The translations under genes and the position numbers were made by a program. From Gammaproteobacteria bacterium UBA7803 (GTDB lineage Bacteria; Pseudomonadota; Gammaproteobacteria; Pseudomonadales; Azotimanducaceae), in the NCBI GenBank assembly GCA_002480525.1, contig DLCH01000009.1, positions 244,505 through 291,480 of the forward strand: a stretch of DNA of 46,976 nt, written 5' to 3'. The notes under the pieces are model-generated. The model did not search any database, had not been told where the DNA came from, and saw nothing but the letters and a program-made list of their open reading frames with translations. Shown one piece after another: positions 24,642 through 33,691 of the stretch (position 1 is its first letter; each line of letters begins with the position of its first letter).

Positions 24642-25263
24642 CCACCGTGCCCGGCTCTGGGCAGGTGCCGTCGCGGAAGCGTTCCAGCTCGCGGGCGTAG
24701 CGGGCCCGCGCGTCGTCCATCTCCTGCTCGCGCTGGGCGATCTCCTGTTCCAGCGTCGCGATCTGGGACTGGCTGCGGGCCAGATTGTCGGTGAGGGACT
24801 GGGACACTTCCCGGCCGGCCCGCTCGGCTTCCGCGGCCTGGTTGCGCAGCCGGCCCTGTTCCCGGCGCGCCTGACGCAGGTTGGCCTGAAGCTGGCCGAT
24901 GCGGGTCTCGAGGGATGCCAGGGCCTCGTTCAGGGCGTAGTCGATGTCCCGCTCGGTGCCGTAGAGCTGGTAGATCCGGTCGAGCTCGTCCTCGCAGGCG
25001 GCCAGCGCCCGCTCCCGGGCCAGCTTTGCCGCCAGCTCCTCCGGCGGCAGCGCGGGCGCCACCTCCTCGAGCACCTGGCCGGTGACCGGATCGACCTTGC
25101 GGTAGCCCCGTTCCGCCTGGCCTGGCGGCAGGGTGTAGGAGTAGACCGGATCGCCGGCCTCGTTCTCGTACTCGAACATCACCGCGGTCGCCGCACGGAC
25201 GGCGCCGGCATGGCCGGCGGCCACGATCACGAGAACGGCAGTGAGACAGGAGATGCGCTTCAT
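24622..25263 (-). CDS. exported coiled-coil protein with DUF4124-like N-terminus
   Basis: A 213-residue protein with a signal peptide (cleavage near residues 23-26, AVRA-ATAV), a short domain resembling DUF4124 (MFEYENEAGDPVYSYTLPPGQAERGYRKVDP), then a long charged helix region from about residue 75 to 200 dominated by Glu, Arg, Gln and Ala with heptad spacing, and a short tail containing its second Cys. Probably periplasmic. No function is known. Its ATG overlaps the pyrE stop by 4 bp, so it is cotranscribed with and coupled to pyrE. The C-terminal codons lie in a perfect hairpin. Confidence 0.8.
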   Translation of the reverse strand: MKRISCLTAVLVIVAAGHAGAVRAATAVMFEYENEAGDPVYSYTLPPGQAERGYRKVDPVTGQVLEEVAPALPPEELAAKLARERALAACEDELDRIYQLYGTERDIDYALNEALASLETRIGQLQANLRQARREQGRLRNQAAEAERAGREVSQSLTDNLARSQSQIATLEQEIAQREQEMDDARARYARELERFRDGTCPEPGTVADAGSR

Positions 25264-25943
25264 AGGGTTCGGACGTCACCGTCGGGGGCGCAGTAGCGCT
25301 GCCGATATTCCCGGATCCGGGCGCTGAGTTCCGCCTGATGGTTGTCGCCGCCGGCCGCCGCGTCAAGGTATTCGATCACATCCTCGAGGCCGAGCAGACT
25401 CAGCACCGGCGCACCGATCTCCGCCGCCAGGGCCTCGACCGCCGTGGCGTCGCCATCGGCCAGTTCGCGCCGGTCGAGGGCGATCACCACCCCGGCGATG
25501 CTGCCCCCGGCGGCGCGGATCAGGCCCACGGCCTCGCGGATGGCGGTGCCCGCCGTCAGCACGTCGTCCACCAGCACGACCCGGCCGGTCACGTCGCCGC
25601 CGACGAAGGCTCCGCCCTCGCCGTGGGCCTTGATCTCCTTGCGATTGAACGCCCAGGCCGTGTCGCGGCCCAGGCGGGCCAGTGCCTCCGCCGTCGCCAC
25701 GGCGATGGGAATCCCCTTGTAGGCCGGACCGAACACCACGTCGTAGTCCAGGCCCGCAGCCTCGATGCGCGCCGCATAGGCTTCGCCGAGCTGCTGAATC
25801 GCCGCGCCGCCGTGCAGCGCGCCGAGATTGAAGAAGTAGGGGCTCTGCCGCCCGGACTTGAGCGTGAACTCGCCGAAGCGGAGCACCCCGGCCTCGACCA
25901 GCAGGGCGACCAGTGCCTGTCTGTCGGCTGTCTTCAAGCTCAC
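25260..25943 (-). CDS. pyrE: orotate phosphoribosyltransferase
   Basis: Converts orotate and PRPP to OMP in pyrimidine synthesis. The 227-residue protein has the N-terminal FGEFTLKSGRQSPYFFN, the FGPAYKGIPIA loop, the flexible catalytic loop with FNRKEIKAHGEGG and the PRPP-binding VVLVDDVLTAGTA. It is followed without gap by the coiled-coil gene. The upstream rph lies 99 bp away on the same strand; an rph-pyrE operon is classical in enterics. No attenuator-type poly-U hairpin is obvious in that gap. Confidence 0.96.
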   Translation of the reverse strand: MSLKTADRQALVALLVEAGVLRFGEFTLKSGRQSPYFFNLGALHGGAAIQQLGEAYAARIEAAGLDYDVVFGPAYKGIPIAVATAEALARLGRDTAWAFNRKEIKAHGEGGAFVGGDVTGRVVLVDDVLTAGTAIREAVGLIRAAGGSIAGVVIALDRRELADGDATAVEALAAEIGAPVLSLLGLEDVIEYLDAAAGGDNHQAELSARIREYRQRYCAPDGDVRTL

Positions 25944-26042
25944 CCGCTCTCTCCTCGTCGCCGTGTCGTCGTTACGCCCGTGCCGGTGGTTCTGGGACCG
26001 CGGGCGCGGGTGCGCGTTCCCGGGCCGGCCGCCCCGCGCGGC

Positions 26043-26756
26043 TCAGTCCGCCGCCAGCGCCGCCCGCTGGGCCGCCAGCAGCTCGTCCGTGCCCTGCCGG
26101 GCCAGCGCCAGCATGCCCGTCAGTCCCTCGTCGTCGAACGGCTCGGACTCCGCGGTGCCCTGGATCTCGATGAAGCCGCCGGAAGCGACCCGCACCACGT
26201 TCATGTCGGTGTCGGCCGAGGAGTCCTCGGCGTAGTCGAGGTCCAGCACCGGCACGCCGCGCCAGATGCCGACGGACACAGATGCCACCAGACCGCTGAA
26301 CGCCTGCTGAATGCCGGCCACCCGCATGGCGTCCGCCAGGGCGACGCAGGCCCCGGTGATGGAAGCCGTCCTGGTGCCGCCGTCGGCCTGGATGACGTCG
26401 CAGTCCAGGCGGATGGTCCGCTCGCCCATGCGCGCGGTGTCCACGGCAGCCCGCAGCGATCGCCCGATCAGGCGCTGGATCTCCACGGTGCGCCCCCCCT
26501 GCTTGCCGCGTGCGGCCTCCCGGTCGTTGCGGGTGTGGGTCGAGCCGGGCAGCATGCCGTACTCGGCGGTGACCCAGCCGACCCCGCGGCCGCGCAGGAA
26601 CGGCGGCACGGAATCGTCCACGCTGGCCGTGCAGATCACCTTGGTGTCGCCGAACTCCACCAGCACGGAGCCGGCCGCGTGCTTGGTGAATCCGCGGGTG
26701 AATCGCACCGGACGCAGCTCGTCCGGCCGGCGTCCGCTGGGGCGCTCGAAGGGCAT
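26043..26756 (-). CDS. rph: ribonuclease PH
   Basis: A phosphorolytic 3'-5' exoribonuclease that trims tRNA 3' ends. The 237-residue protein spans the family: RPSGRRPDELRPVRF, SVLVEFGDTKVICTA, GGRTVEIQRLIGRSLRA and the phosphate-binding DCDVIQADGGTRTASITGA. ATG 26756 is preferred to the ATG six bases upstream because TGAGGA then sits at proper spacing. Divergent from yicC across 161 bp, which is the standard arrangement. Confidence 0.96.
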   Translation of the reverse strand: MPFERPSGRRPDELRPVRFTRGFTKHAAGSVLVEFGDTKVICTASVDDSVPPFLRGRGVGWVTAEYGMLPGSTHTRNDREAARGKQGGRTVEIQRLIGRSLRAAVDTARMGERTIRLDCDVIQADGGTRTASITGACVALADAMRVAGIQQAFSGLVASVSVGIWRGVPVLDLDYAEDSSADTDMNVVRVASGGFIEIQGTAESEPFDDEGLTGMLALARQGTDELLAAQRAALAAD

Positions 26757-26785
26757 AGTCATCCTCACCGCACAACTGGCCGACC

Positions 26786-26793
26786 AGTATAAA
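26786..26793. promoter_or_regulatory. overlapping -10 elements of divergent rph and yicC
   Basis: The sequence AGTATAAA gives TATACT on the minus strand (for rph, about 30 bp before its ATG) and TATAAA on the plus strand (toward yicC-gmk). No good -35 is seen on either strand. A second + strand candidate, TAGAAT at 26877-26882, lies closer to yicC. Confidence 0.4.
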
Positions 26794-26917
26794 GATGTGC
26801 ATGGGCGGACACACCCGCGGCGGCCGACCGCGCCGCCGGGACGACGCATCGCGACGACGCCGCGCCGGGGAACGGGTAGAATTCCGGGCCGGACGTCGAC
26901 GAGGTGCCCGCACGCCC

Positions 26918-27787
26918 ATGGTTCACAGCATGACGGCTTTCGCCCGCGCCCAGCAGGAGCTGGACGACGGCCTGGTCCTGACCTGGGAGCTCAAGAGCGT
27001 CAACCACCGCTTTCTCGAGTCCCAGTTCCGCATGCCCGAGCAGCTCCGGCCGCTGGAGCACGACGCCCGGGAGCTGCTGCGCCGCCACCTCGGCCGGGGC
27101 AAGGTGGACTGCACCCTGCGCGCCGACGCCGCCGGCAGTGCGCATCGGCTGCAGCTCAACCGGCCGCTGCTGCTGCAGATCCTCGCGACCCTCGAGCAGG
27201 TGCGGCGCGACGCGCCGGAGGTGGGGCCGCCGAGCGCCATGGAGCTGCTGCGCTGGCCCGGCATGCTCGGCGGCGAGCTCGAGCTCGACGTGGACGCGCT
27301 CGCCGAACCGGTGGCCGACCTGTTCGAATCGGCGCTGGCGGACCTGATCGCCCACCGCCAGCGGGAGGGCGACGCGCTGCGGGAGACGCTGTATGGCCGC
27401 CTCGACGCCATCGACGCCCTGGTGGACCAGATCCGCCGCCACAGCCTGTCGGTGTCGCGCCACGTGGCGCAGCGCCTGCAGCAGCGCCTGGCGGAACTCG
27501 AGACCAGCGTGGATCCCGACCGGCTGGAGCAGGAAGTGGCTCTGCTGGCGAGCCGCGGCGACATCGCCGAGGAGCTCGACCGGCTGCGCATTCACGTCGA
27601 GGAAGCGCGCACGGCGCTGCGCGGGCCCGGCCCCCACGGCCGGCGCCTGGATTTCCTCACCCAGGAGCTGAACCGGGAGGCCAACACCGTCGGCGCCAAA
27701 TCGGTGCAGGCCGAGATCTCCCAGCGGGCCGTCGATCTGAAGGTCGTGATCGAGCAGATCCGCGAGCAGGTCCAGAACCTGGAATGA
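26918..27787 (+). CDS. yicC: YicC family endoribonuclease
   Basis: A 289-residue protein with the YicC N-terminal domain (HSMTAFARAQQEL, then WELKSVNHRFLE) and the C-terminal DUF1732 domain (EEARTALRGPGPHGRRLDFLTQELNREANTVGAKS). The E. coli homologue is an endoribonuclease implicated in small RNA decay. Start is ATG 26918, which matches the family's usual length; a longer open frame begins upstream near the rph promoter. gmk overlaps its stop by 4 bp. Confidence 0.94.
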   Translation: MVHSMTAFARAQQELDDGLVLTWELKSVNHRFLESQFRMPEQLRPLEHDARELLRRHLGRGKVDCTLRADAAGSAHRLQLNRPLLLQILATLEQVRRDAPEVGPPSAMELLRWPGMLGGELELDVDALAEPVADLFESALADLIAHRQREGDALRETLYGRLDAIDALVDQIRRHSLSVSRHVAQRLQQRLAELETSVDPDRLEQEVALLASRGDIAEELDRLRIHVEEARTALRGPGPHGRRLDFLTQELNREANTVGAKSVQAEISQRAVDLKVVIEQIREQVQNLE

Positions 27788-28437
27788 GCGAGCGGCCGGA
27801 TTTCCCGTCGGCGCCCGGTCTCGGGCTGATGCTGATCGTCTCGGCGCCCTCCGGCGCCGGCAAGACCAGCCTGGTCACGGCGCTGCTCGAGCGCGACCCG
27901 CGGCTGGTGGTGTCGGTGTCCCACACCACCCGGCCGCGCCGGCCGAAGGAGCGTGACGGGGTCAATTACCACTTCGTCGACGCCGGACGGTTCCACGCCA
28001 TGATCGATGCCGACGAGTTCCTCGAGCACGCCGAGGTGTTCGGCAATCGCTACGGCACGTCCGCCGCGGCGGTGGACCGGGAGCGCCGCGCCGGCCGGGA
28101 CGTGATCCTCGAGATCGACTTCCAGGGCGCCGCCCAGGTCCGCCAGCGCTATCCGGACGCGGTCAGCATCTTCATTCTGCCGCCGTCCACGGCCGCCCTG
28201 GCCAGCCGGCTGACGGGCCGCGGCGAGGACGACGACCAGGTCATCCGCCACCGCCTGGACAAGGCCCGCTGGGAGATGTCCCACTACGGCGACTATGATT
28301 ATCTGGTCGTCAACGACGAGTTCGAGCACGCCCTGGCCGATCTGGGCTGCATCGTGCGGGCCGAGCGCCTGCGCCGGGGCCGCCAGGAAGCGGATCTCGC
28401 GCCGCTGCTCCAGGACCTGCTGCGGGAGTCGCCCTGA
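27784..28437 (+). CDS. gmk: guanylate kinase
   Basis: Phosphorylates GMP to GDP. The 217-residue protein has the P-loop SAPSGAGKTS, the GMP-binding SVSHTTRPRRPKERDGVNYHF, and the lid region with GRGEDDDQVIRHRL. Its start is ATG 27784 in an ATGA overlap with yicC; the frame is open for more than 1.4 kb upstream but only because of GC bias. It provides the guanine nucleotide pool used by SpoT, encoded just downstream. Confidence 0.96.
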   Translation: MSERPDFPSAPGLGLMLIVSAPSGAGKTSLVTALLERDPRLVVSVSHTTRPRRPKERDGVNYHFVDAGRFHAMIDADEFLEHAEVFGNRYGTSAAAVDRERRAGRDVILEIDFQGAAQVRQRYPDAVSIFILPPSTAALASRLTGRGEDDDQVIRHRLDKARWEMSHYGDYDYLVVNDEFEHALADLGCIVRAERLRRGRQEADLAPLLQDLLRESP

Positions 28438-28467
28438 TCCGGGGCCTTCGGCCCGTCGTCGCGACCC

Positions 28468-28496
28468 TTGAATCACCCCGGACGCGCGTCTACACT
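28468..28496 (+). promoter_or_regulatory. sigma70 promoter of the rpoZ operon
   Basis: TTGAAT (28468-28473) and TACACT (28491-28496) are separated by exactly 17 bp and lie 36 bp before the rpoZ ATG. The tight packing downstream suggests it drives rpoZ, spoT, ridA and recG. Confidence 0.65.
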
Positions 28497-28532
28497 CGCG
28501 CGTTCCTCGCAACCGGCCCCTGAGGACCGACC

Positions 28533-28805
28533 ATGGCAAGAATCACCGTCGAAGACTGCCTCGACCACGTGGACAACCGTTTCGAGCTCGTGATGCTCGC
28601 CACCCGCCGCGCCCGGCAGATGCGCCGGTTCGGTGTGGAGCCCCTGCTGCCCGAGGAAAACGACAAGCCGACGGTCATCGCCCTGCGGGAAATCGCCGCC
28701 GGCCTGATCAGCGAGGAAATGCTTGACGAGCAGGAGGCCGCCACCGAGGATGAGCGGTTGGAAGTGACTTTTGGCATAGGAGATGACGAAGCCCGCGAGG
28801 TCTGA
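28533..28805 (+). CDS. rpoZ: RNA polymerase omega subunit
   Basis: A 90-residue subunit that assists assembly of beta-prime into RNA polymerase and forms part of a ppGpp site in E. coli. MARITVEDCLDHVDNRFELVMLATRRARQ is the canonical N-terminus, and KPTVIALREIAAG the conserved core. It overlaps spoT by 23 bp, coupling a ppGpp target to the ppGpp enzyme. Confidence 0.96.
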   Translation: MARITVEDCLDHVDNRFELVMLATRRARQMRRFGVEPLLPEENDKPTVIALREIAAGLISEEMLDEQEAATEDERLEVTFGIGDDEAREV

Positions 28806-31134
28806 CGTATCGGCCCGGTCCGGAAAGGCCGGACGCGGCAACGCATCGTCCTCATCCTCCCCGCGCCGGCCCGAAGCCGGCGCCGCCGCGCAGACACCAC
28901 CCCGCGGCAAGACCAAACCGCGGCGCCGTAAAGGCGCCAAGCGACCCGCCCAGACCGAATCCTACTTCGTCGCCCGGCTGGCCGAGCAGGCCAAGCATCC
29001 GTCCATCGCCAACCCGGTGTCCATCGAGGACCTGTGCGACAAGCTCGCCACCTACCTCGAGCCCGACCAGATCGCGCTGGTCCGTGACGCCTACGACTAC
29101 GCCGCCGCCGCCCACGAGGGTCAGTGGCGGCGCACCGGCCACGCCTACATCACCCATCCGCTGGCCGTGGCCAACATCCTCGCGCACATGCGCATGGATC
29201 ACGAAACGGTGATCGCGGCGCTGCTGCACGACGTCATCGAGGACACCGACGTCGCCAAGGCGAGCCTCGGCGAGCGCTACGGCGAGTCCGTGGCCCAGAT
29301 CGTGGACGGGGTCTCCAAGCTGTCCACCATCTTCCGGTCCCGGGCCGAAGCCCAGGCCGAGAACTTCCAGAAGATGGCCATGGCGATGGCCAAGGACATC
29401 CGCGTCATCGTGGTGAAGCTCGCCGACCGGCTGCACAACATGCGCACCATCGGCGTGATGTCCGACGAGCAGCGCAAGCGCATCGCCCGGGAGACCCTGG
29501 ATTTCTACGCGCCCATCGCCAACCGGCTGGGCATCCACCACATCAAGGTGGAGTTCGAGGAGCTGGGCTTCCGGGCCCTGTACCCGCTGCGCGCCGACCG
29601 CATCGAACGGGCCGTCCAGGCGGCCCGCGGCAACCGCAAGGAGCTGATGGAGGAGCTGCGCAAGACGGTGGCGGAATCGCTGACGTCGGAGGATATCGCC
29701 GCCGACGTGATCGGCCGGGAGAAGCACCTCTATTCCATCTACCGGAAGATGAAGACCCAGCACAAGTCCTTCGCGGAGATCATGGACGTGTTCGGCTTCC
29801 GCGTGGTGGTGGACAGCGTCGACGACTGCTACCGGGCGCTGGGCGTGGTGCACAACCTCTACAAGCCCATCGCCGGCCGTTTCAAGGACTACATCGCCAT
29901 TCCCAAGGTGAACGGCTACCAGTCCCTGCACACGACCCTGTTCGGCATGCACGGCGTGCCCATCGAGGTGCAGATCCGCACCCGGCACATGGAGGCCGTG
30001 GCCGAGAACGGCATCGCCGGCCACTGGCTGTACAAGTCCGCCAGCGACGACTTCCAGTCCAGCCAGCAGCGCGCCAGGCAGTGGGTCCGCGACCTGCTGG
30101 ACCTGCAGCAGAAGGCCGGCAATCCGCTCGAGTTCATCGAGAGCCTGAAGATCGACCTGTTTCCGGACGAGGTCTACGTGTTCACGCCCAAGGGCCACAT
30201 CATGGAGCTGCCCCGGGGCGCCTGCGCCGTCGATTTCGCCTATGCGGTGCACACCGACGTGGGCAACCATTGCGTGGCCTGCCGCGTCGACCGCAACCTG
30301 GCGCCCCTGTCCCAGCAGCTCCAGAGCGGTCAGAGCGTGGAGATCATCACCGCGCCCGAGGCGCGGCCGAACCCGGACTGGCTGACCTTCGTCGTCTCCA
30401 GCAAGGCCCGCACCGGCATCCGCCAGGCGCTGAAGGTCCAGCAGGCCGCGGACTCCATCGCCTTCGGCCGGCGCCTGCTGAACCGGTCGCTGGCGAGCGC
30501 CGACAAGAGCATCAACGACCTGGATTTCCGCCGGCTGCGGCGGGTGTTCAAGGAGTTCGGGGTACGCAAGCTCGACGAGCTGCTCGCCGCCATCGGCAAC
30601 GGCGAGCTGATGGCCTACGTGGTGGCCCAGCAGCTCCTGGCCGCCGGCGATCCGAACGCCACCGGCATCACCGTCGACAGCGGCGGTCCGGTGGCGATCC
30701 GCGGCGGGGAAGGCCTGGTGATCAACTACGGCCGCTGCTGCGGACCCATCCCCGGCGACCCCATCGTCGGGCACATGACGCCGGGCAAGGGCTTCGTGGT
30801 GCACGTGGAGACCTGCCCCAACATGGTCGAGATCCGCCGCCGCCGGGGCGGTCGCGACATCATTCCGGCCCACTGGGCGGACAACACCACGGCGGAATTC
30901 CAGACCTTCCTGCGCCTGGACGTGCATCGCAAGAAGGGCATGATCGCCAGCATCGCCGCGGCCGTGTCGGAGGCGGATGCGGGCGTGGAGGCCATCAACG
31001 TCGAGGAGCGGAACGCCGAGGTGACCAGCGTCAGCCTGGACGTCTCGGTGCGCAACCGGAATCATCTGGCTCAGGTGATGCGGCGGCTGCGGTCCACCGG
31101 CGACATCGTGGCCATCAGCCGCGTCAACAGTTGA
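28783..31134 (+). CDS. spoT: bifunctional (p)ppGpp synthetase/hydrolase SpoT
   Basis: The stringent-response enzyme, 783 residues. After an unusual basic, Ser/Pro/Lys-rich N-terminal extension of about 75 residues come the HD hydrolase domain (AALLHDVIEDTDV, near 145), the synthetase domain with the RxKD motif as RFKDYIAIPKVNGYQS near 365 (SpoT-type, not the ExDD of RelA), the TGS domain (VFTPKGHIMELPRGACAVDFAYAVH, near 464), a helical/zinc-finger-like region with GRCCGPIPGDPIVG, and a C-terminal ACT domain. The ATG at 28783 has AGGAG directly abutting it, so expression may rely on coupling to rpoZ. Confidence 0.95.
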   Translation: MTKPARSDVSARSGKAGRGNASSSSSPRRPEAGAAAQTPPRGKTKPRRRKGAKRPAQTESYFVARLAEQAKHPSIANPVSIEDLCDKLATYLEPDQIALVRDAYDYAAAAHEGQWRRTGHAYITHPLAVANILAHMRMDHETVIAALLHDVIEDTDVAKASLGERYGESVAQIVDGVSKLSTIFRSRAEAQAENFQKMAMAMAKDIRVIVVKLADRLHNMRTIGVMSDEQRKRIARETLDFYAPIANRLGIHHIKVEFEELGFRALYPLRADRIERAVQAARGNRKELMEELRKTVAESLTSEDIAADVIGREKHLYSIYRKMKTQHKSFAEIMDVFGFRVVVDSVDDCYRALGVVHNLYKPIAGRFKDYIAIPKVNGYQSLHTTLFGMHGVPIEVQIRTRHMEAVAENGIAGHWLYKSASDDFQSSQQRARQWVRDLLDLQQKAGNPLEFIESLKIDLFPDEVYVFTPKGHIMELPRGACAVDFAYAVHTDVGNHCVACRVDRNLAPLSQQLQSGQSVEIITAPEARPNPDWLTFVVSSKARTGIRQALKVQQAADSIAFGRRLLNRSLASADKSINDLDFRRLRRVFKEFGVRKLDELLAAIGNGELMAYVVAQQLLAAGDPNATGITVDSGGPVAIRGGEGLVINYGRCCGPIPGDPIVGHMTPGKGFVVHVETCPNMVEIRRRRGGRDIIPAHWADNTTAEFQTFLRLDVHRKKGMIASIAAAVSEADAGVEAINVEERNAEVTSVSLDVSVRNRNHLAQVMRRLRSTGDIVAISRVNS

Positions 31135-31154
31135 CCAGGCAGCGACGAGGCACC

Positions 31155-31559
31155 ATGGCTGACAAACCCTTTCATCCCGTGCACACCGATCAGGCCCCGG
31201 CGGCCATCGGCCCCTATTCTCAGGCCGTCCGCGTCGGCGAGCTCGTGTTCCTGTCCGGGCAGATTCCCCTGGACCCTGCCAGCATGGAGCTGGTGGGTGC
31301 CGGCGACGTCGGCGCCCAGGCCCGGCGCGTGTTCGCCAACCTCCAGGCCGTCGCCGAAGCCGCCGGCGGGTCTCTGGGGCATCTGGTGAAGCTCAACGTC
31401 TATCTCACCGACCTCGGCAACTTCCAGGTCGTCAACGACGTCATGGCCGAGCTGTTCGAGGAGCCGTATCCGGCCCGGGCCGCGGTCGGCGTGGCGGCGC
31501 TGCCGCGTGGCGCCGAGGTGGAAGTCGAGGCGGTGATGGCGGCGCCCGCGCCGGCGTGA
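31155..31559 (+). CDS. ridA: RidA family 2-iminopropanoate deaminase
   Basis: A 134-residue trimeric enzyme that hydrolyses reactive enamine/imine intermediates of PLP enzymes. IGPYSQAVRVGELVFLSGQIPLDP and YPARAAVGVAALPRGAEVEVEA contain the conserved Tyr, Arg and Glu of active RidA. ATG 31155 follows GACGAGG. The gene sits 20 bp after spoT and overlaps recG by 4 bp. The very long open frame it belongs to upstream is a shadow of spoT. Confidence 0.95.
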   Translation: MADKPFHPVHTDQAPAAIGPYSQAVRVGELVFLSGQIPLDPASMELVGAGDVGAQARRVFANLQAVAEAAGGSLGHLVKLNVYLTDLGNFQVVNDVMAELFEEPYPARAAVGVAALPRGAEVEVEAVMAAPAPA

Positions 31560-33613
31560 CCGGCTCCGCCCGGCGGGCCCCCTCCGGGGATATGGCGCCG
31601 GAGGACGTTCCGCTCCAGGATCGCAGCGTCGGTACCCTCAAGGGCGTCGGTCCGAGCCTTCGGAGCAAGCTCGAACGCCTGGGGGTGTTCACCCTCGGCG
31701 ATCTGCTCGCGCATCTGCCCACCCGCTACCAGGATCGCAGCCGGCTGGTGGCTCTGAACGCCCTGAAGCCGGAGACCGATGCCCTGGTGGAAGGCGAAGT
31801 GGTGGAATCCAGGGTGGGATTCGGACGGCGCCGCAGCTGGACGATCACCGTGACCGACGGCTACGGCTTCCTCACGCTGCGGTTCTTCCACTTTTCCCGG
31901 CGCCAGCAGGAAGCCGTGCGGCCCGGCATGAGGCTGCGCGCCTTCGGCGAGGTGCGCTTCGGCCCCAAGGGCCTGGAGATGGCCCACCCGGAATACCGAA
32001 CGTTCGATCGAGATCCGCCGCCCCTCGAGAACGCGCTCACCCCCGTCTACCGCACGACCAAGGGGCTGTCCCAGGATCGGCTGCGCCGGCTCATCGCACA
32101 GCTCGTGTCCCAGGACTGGCCCCGCGGCCCCGGGGCACCGTACGAGGACTACCTGTACCTGCACGCGCCCCCCGCCGACGCCACCGAAGCCGATATCGCC
32201 GAGCGTCAGGATCGTCTGGCAATGGACGAACTCACCGCCTACTACCTGGTCATGCGCCGCCGCCAGCGGGATCGGGCGCGCCAGAAGACCCTGCCGCTGC
32301 CGCGCTCCATTCAGCTCGGCCGGAAGCTCCTGGAAGATCTTGGATTCGAGCTGACGGGTGCACAAAAGCGCGTTGTGCGGGAGGTGCTCGAGGATCTCGA
32401 GCGGGACACGCCGATGCTGCGGCTGGTGCAGGGCGACGTCGGCTCCGGCAAGACCGTGGTCGCCGCCTTCGCCGCCATCCGGGCGGCGGAGCAGGGTGCA
32501 CAGACCGCCCTGATGGCGCCCACCGAGATCCTCGCGGAGCAGCACTACCTCAACTTCTCCGCCTGGCTGGAGCCGCTGGGCATCGACGTGGTGCTGCTGA
32601 CCGGGAGCCTGCCGGCGGCGGCACGGCGGCGCACCGCCGAGCGCATCGCCAGCGGGGAAGCGCTGGTCGCCGTCGGCACCCACGCCCTCTTTCAGGGCGG
32701 CGTCGAATTCCATAAGTTAGCGCTTACTATCATTGACGAGCAGCATCGCTTCGGGGTTCATCAGCGCATGGCGTTGCGCAACAAAGGGCGGACCCCGCAT
32801 CAGCTGGTGATGACCGCCACGCCGATCCCGAGAACGCTGACCATGGCCCTGTATGCCGACATGGCCGTGTCGGTGATCGACGAGCTGCCCCGGGGGCGCC
32901 AGCCCATCGAGACCCGCCTGGTGTCCGCCGCCCGGCGCGACGAGGTGGTCGATTCGGTGCGCCAGGTGCTCGAAGCCGGCGGGCAGGCCTACTGGGTCTG
33001 CCCCCTGATCGAGGCCTCCGAGCAACTCGAGCTGGCCGCCGCCGAACAGACCGCAGAGGATCTGGCAGCGGCGCTGCCGGCGCACAATATCGGTTTGTTG
33101 CACGGTCGCCTGCCCGGCCCCGAAAAGGCCCGGGTGATGCAGGCTTTCGCCGCCGGCCGGCTCGGCGCGCTGGTGGCGACCACCGTGATCGAGGTGGGGG
33201 TGAACGTACCCAACGCCACGCTGATGGTGATCGAGAACCCGGAGCGCATGGGGCTGGCGCAGCTCCATCAGCTGCGCGGCCGGGTGGGGCGGGGCAGCGC
33301 CGCCTCGCACTGCATTCTGCTCTACCGCGGCCCCCTGGGTGCCATCGCCCGGGCGCGGCTCAAGGCGGTGCGCCAGAGCCAGGACGGGTTCTACCTGGCC
33401 GAGCAGGACCTGGCGCTGCGGGGTGCCGGCGAGCTGCTCGGCACCCGCCAGACCGGCGAGCAGAGCTTCCGCATCGCCGATCTGTCCCGCCACGCCCATC
33501 TGCTGGGGGAGGTGACGGCACGGGGCGACCGGCTGCTGGCGGAGGCGCCGGACGAGGCCCGGGCGCTGCTGCGGGCCTGGGCGCCGGCGGACACAGGTCA
33601 CATTTCCGTATAA
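31556..33613 (+). CDS. recG: ATP-dependent DNA helicase RecG
   Basis: A double-strand DNA translocase that rescues and remodels stalled forks and branched DNA. The 685-residue protein has the N-terminal helical and wedge (OB-fold) region, then helicase motif I GDVGSGKT, motif II DEQHRFG, motif III TATPIPRT, and motifs IV-VI ending in QLRGRVGRG. The C-terminal TRG region follows. The start at GTG 31556 overlaps ridA; ATG 31592 is an alternative. It contains an AT-rich rare-codon patch around 32710-32735 ahead of motif II. Confidence 0.95.
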   Translation: MTGSARRAPSGDMAPEDVPLQDRSVGTLKGVGPSLRSKLERLGVFTLGDLLAHLPTRYQDRSRLVALNALKPETDALVEGEVVESRVGFGRRRSWTITVTDGYGFLTLRFFHFSRRQQEAVRPGMRLRAFGEVRFGPKGLEMAHPEYRTFDRDPPPLENALTPVYRTTKGLSQDRLRRLIAQLVSQDWPRGPGAPYEDYLYLHAPPADATEADIAERQDRLAMDELTAYYLVMRRRQRDRARQKTLPLPRSIQLGRKLLEDLGFELTGAQKRVVREVLEDLERDTPMLRLVQGDVGSGKTVVAAFAAIRAAEQGAQTALMAPTEILAEQHYLNFSAWLEPLGIDVVLLTGSLPAAARRRTAERIASGEALVAVGTHALFQGGVEFHKLALTIIDEQHRFGVHQRMALRNKGRTPHQLVMTATPIPRTLTMALYADMAVSVIDELPRGRQPIETRLVSAARRDEVVDSVRQVLEAGGQAYWVCPLIEASEQLELAAAEQTAEDLAAALPAHNIGLLHGRLPGPEKARVMQAFAAGRLGALVATTVIEVGVNVPNATLMVIENPERMGLAQLHQLRGRVGRGSAASHCILLYRGPLGAIARARLKAVRQSQDGFYLAEQDLALRGAGELLGTRQTGEQSFRIADLSRHAHLLGEVTARGDRLLAEAPDEARALLRAWAPADTGHISV

Positions 33614-33652
33614 ACGTGGGAAGCGATGCCCTCGGGGCAGGCTCGCGGGACT

Positions 33653-33658
33653 TATACT
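33653..33658 (+). promoter_or_regulatory. possible -10 of the HDOD gene
   Basis: TATACT lies 34 bp before the chosen start, in the short gap after recG. No convincing -35 is present at 16-18 bp upstream. Confidence 0.3.
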
Positions 33659-33691
33659 CGAAGCAGAGCAGGGCAACCGCGAAGCATTCCC

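Noticed and set aside
26311..27783. A 491-residue N-terminal extension of guanylate kinase
   Set aside because: The extension reads through rph, its promoter and yicC. Gmk has normal length from ATG 27784, in an ATGA overlap with yicC.
28852..31065. A 737-codon minus-strand frame opposite spoT, and a 740-codon + strand frame opposite pilU/pilT (1745-3967)
   Set aside because: Both are composed of His/Val/Leu/Gly/Asp-rich low-complexity translation typical of antisense frames, while the sense frames encode unmistakable SpoT, PilU and PilT.
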